In this document: positions 6,804 through 8,226 of the stretch, piece after piece | Layout: the number at the start of each line of letters is the position of its first letter | Numbering within the stretch: the stretch's first letter is position 1 | From: Methyloprofundus sp. | Lineage (GTDB): Bacteria; Pseudomonadota; Gammaproteobacteria; Methylococcales; Methylomonadaceae | Reading direction: 5' to 3' | Length of the DNA stretch: 8,226 nucleotides | Assembly (NCBI GenBank): GCA_013138555.1 | Contig: WTCN01000023.1 | Span: forward strand, 1 to 8,226 | The notes under the pieces: model-generated | The model's input: the letters and a program-made list of their open reading frames with translations, nothing else | What the model was told of the DNA's origin: nothing | The model's database searches: none | Made by a program: the position numbers and the translations under genes

Positions 6804-6900
6804 CTGATCACCTTTTTAAACTGCGTACAAAATATAAAAATCCATTTACAACAATCAGGCATTTGCTTTATTCCTGTTCCGTGTAAAAATACGCTCCCAT

Positions 6901-8022
6901 ATGGATAATCAAAAAAATGGCATAAGCCCCTATACAGTCAACTTATCAACTGGCGCATTAAGACAGATGGTTAATGTTGTTCATGACCTACAAAATCTTA
7001 GCGAAAACCCTAATTACCCGTTAATACTGCCCAAACTCCCTGAAACAGCGCAAATAAACTCAGGACACTACTCTGTATTAATGGGCTATGACTTTCATAT
7101 TGATGACTCACAGCAAGTCAAACTGATTGAGGTCAATACCAATGCCGGTGGCTTATGGTTTGCAGTACGCTGTTATCTACCCGACGCACAGCAATTTCCG
7201 GGCAAACTGGCAAGCAAACTGCTGAACACTTTTATCGACGAATATCGCCTGTTCCGCCAGAATAACAATGCTCAGCCTAAATTCATTGCTATTATTGATC
7301 AACAGCCACAGCAACAGTTTTTGTTTCCGGAAATGCAGGTATTCGCCCAGCTGTTTGAACAGGCGGGGATTAAAACAGTTATTATTGACCCTAGCGAGAT
7401 CGAGGTAAAAGACACGAGACTGTATTATCAAGAGCAGATTATCGACCTGATCTATAACCGTCATTGTGATTTTTATTTAAACACCCCCGAAATGCAGCAT
7501 ATTGCCAGAGCATGGCAACAGCAATCCGTCTGTATCACACCGAACCCGCGTGTTTATGGCCTGCTTGCAGATAAACAACGCATGATAGACTGGTCTAGAC
7601 CTGACTTTTTAAATCACTTATTAGCACCCAAAATAGCCACTCGTTTACAAGCCGCCATTCCAGAGACTCATTTATTACAGTCACTCGCTAAAGATACGCT
7701 ATGGTCCACACGTAAACAAATGGTTTTTAAGCCGACAACAAGTTATGCCAGTCGAGGTGTTTATATAGGCAATAAGCTCACCAAAAATAAATTTAACAGC
7801 TTTGACCCATTGGAAACACTGGTCCAGCAACGAATTAAGCCCACAACCACTCTAACCCCTGATGGAGAAAAATTTAAAACCGACTTTCGCCTTTTTGTCT
7901 ATCGCAATAAAATTATTAATGTTTGCGCCCGACTTTATCAAGGCCAAGTGACAAATTTACGTACGCATAAGGGCGGATTTAGTAAAATCAAATTCAATAG
8001 TAACGACATCACGAATCTTTAA
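6901..8022 (+). CDS. Circularly permuted ATP-grasp type protein of unknown function
   Basis: Protein of 373 residues. It follows a family I recall only as hypothetical ATP-grasp-like proteins. Motifs in order: MGYDFHID (61-68), IEVNTNAGG (76-84, likely metal/ATP-binding Glu and Asn), EYRLFR (114-119), DLIYNRHCDFYL (182-193), TPNPR (213-217), ADKQRM (223-228), VFKP (275-278), SRG (284-286), DFR (328-330), ARLYQGQVTNLRT (343-355) and GGF (358-360). The acidic EVNTNAGG lies before the lysine-containing VFKP, the reverse of the usual ATP-grasp order, which points to circular permutation as in glutathionylspermidine synthase-like proteins. Such enzymes usually ligate a carboxylate to an amine; the substrate is unknown. 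No signal peptide or membrane helix. The ATG at 6901 has no clear ribosome binding site, and the frame stays open upstream to 6838 without another good start. It diverges from pssA. Confidence 0.75.
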   Translation: MDNQKNGISPYTVNLSTGALRQMVNVVHDLQNLSENPNYPLILPKLPETAQINSGHYSVLMGYDFHIDDSQQVKLIEVNTNAGGLWFAVRCYLPDAQQFPGKLASKLLNTFIDEYRLFRQNNNAQPKFIAIIDQQPQQQFLFPEMQVFAQLFEQAGIKTVIIDPSEIEVKDTRLYYQEQIIDLIYNRHCDFYLNTPEMQHIARAWQQQSVCITPNPRVYGLLADKQRMIDWSRPDFLNHLLAPKIATRLQAAIPETHLLQSLAKDTLWSTRKQMVFKPTTSYASRGVYIGNKLTKNKFNSFDPLETLVQQRIKPTTTLTPDGEKFKTDFRLFVYRNKIINVCARLYQGQVTNLRTHKGGFSKIKFNSNDITNL

Positions 8023-8171
8023 TCGTGGCAATAGACGTTCTAATACCCATATTTCCAGCGTTACCAAAATCACCTAGCAAGGTATATTTCCAACCCCGTG
8101 GGGTGTTGATTTTTAATAATGTTAAAAATGGGTTAAACTTCTCTTTTTCCGACTCCCCCCAGAGAAAACGA
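8023..8171. other. Gap between the ATP-grasp gene and the edge reading frame
   Basis: This stretch of 149 bases has no supported gene. It holds a near-palindrome around CAACCCCGTGGGGTGTTG (about 8092-8109) and the AT-rich run 8106-8140, with TTGATT at 8106-8111 as a weak -35 candidate lacking a convincing -10. If the frame at 8172 is a transposase, the left end of the insertion sequence should lie here, but I cannot place its terminal repeat because the other end is outside the window. Confidence 0.4.
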
Positions 8172-8226
8172 ATGGCTGAAATTATAGCGCGTAATGGTAA
8201 TGAATTAACAATCCAAGTCACTGTGA
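8172..8226 (+). CDS. 5' end of a gene cut by the window edge, perhaps an ISKra4-family transposase
   Basis: An ATG at 8172, with a purine-rich AGAGAAAACGA just upstream, opens a frame that is intact to the window end (18 codons plus one base). The peptide reads MAEIIARNGNELTIQVTV. From memory this resembles the N-terminus of ISKra4-family transposases (IIA..GN.LTIQV...). Only 18 residues are visible and no catalytic motif is in view, so the assignment is tentative. If right, an insertion sequence begins just after the ATP-grasp gene. Confidence 0.4.
   Translation, partial: MAEIIARNGNELTIQVTV

Noticed and set aside
6888..6900. The ACGCTCCCAT 10-mer before the ATP-grasp start also occurs, inverted, at about 229-238
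   Set aside because: Many shared 10-mers are expected by chance in a window of this size, and the match does not extend.
8009..8221. A 70-residue minus-strand open frame at the right end
   Set aside because: Its start is antisense to the edge reading frame at 8172 and its end overlaps the ATP-grasp stop. The middle reads somewhat protein-like, but no ribosome binding site or family supports it.
1..8226. CRISPR array, tRNA or rRNA genes, toxin-antitoxin or defence genes
   Set aside because: I looked on both strands and saw no regularly spaced repeats, no tRNA-like cloverleaf and no relevant protein motifs. Coding regions are housekeeping genes plus the two unknowns described.

Overview
This is bacterial chromosome, most likely from a gammaproteobacterium. 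The uracil-DNA glycosylase has the N-terminus typical of that class (LQYL.AMGI.VW), the RimI aligns closely with the E. coli enzyme, and pssA lies directly upstream of leuA, as in many gammaproteobacterial genomes. DNA is moderately AT-rich. I cannot fix the genus. A methanotroph- or sulfur-oxidiser-like lineage is a guess.

Layout. Six genes lie on the minus strand and are read from right to left: pssA (phosphatidylserine synthase), leuA (2-isopropylmalate synthase), a family 4 type uracil-DNA glycosylase, rimI (ribosomal-protein N-acetyltransferase), a helical protein of unknown function, and an ABC1/AarF/UbiB-family atypical kinase. The glycosylase and rimI are two bases apart and surely cotranscribed. 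The unknown protein and the kinase form a second two-gene unit after a repeat-filled gap. A circularly permuted ATP-grasp type protein of unknown function runs the opposite way (plus strand, 6901-8022), divergent from pssA. At the right edge a new plus-strand reading frame begins at 8172 and is cut by the window; its first 18 residues resemble the start of ISKra4-family transposases, so an insertion sequence may begin there.

Intergenic DNA is the most structured part. Three gaps hold palindromes headed by GTAG, as in REP elements moved by RAYT (TnpA-REP) proteins: a convergent pair at 2655-2772, a symmetric hairpin at 4047-4076, and a short element at 6686-6707 that supplies the stop codon of a possible 34-residue membrane protein. 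The leuA leader (5621-5809) has two mutually exclusive hairpins, a further 9-bp inverted repeat, and a hairpin over the Shine-Dalgarno site. The left 282 bases carry no gene, only an imperfect inverted repeat.

The known genes are mostly housekeeping: branched-chain amino acid synthesis, phospholipid synthesis, DNA repair and ribosome modification. I see no defence system, CRISPR array, RNA gene or toxin-antitoxin pair. The open questions are the unknown-protein/kinase pair, the orphan ATP-grasp protein, the degenerate active-site motif of the glycosylase, and the repeats.
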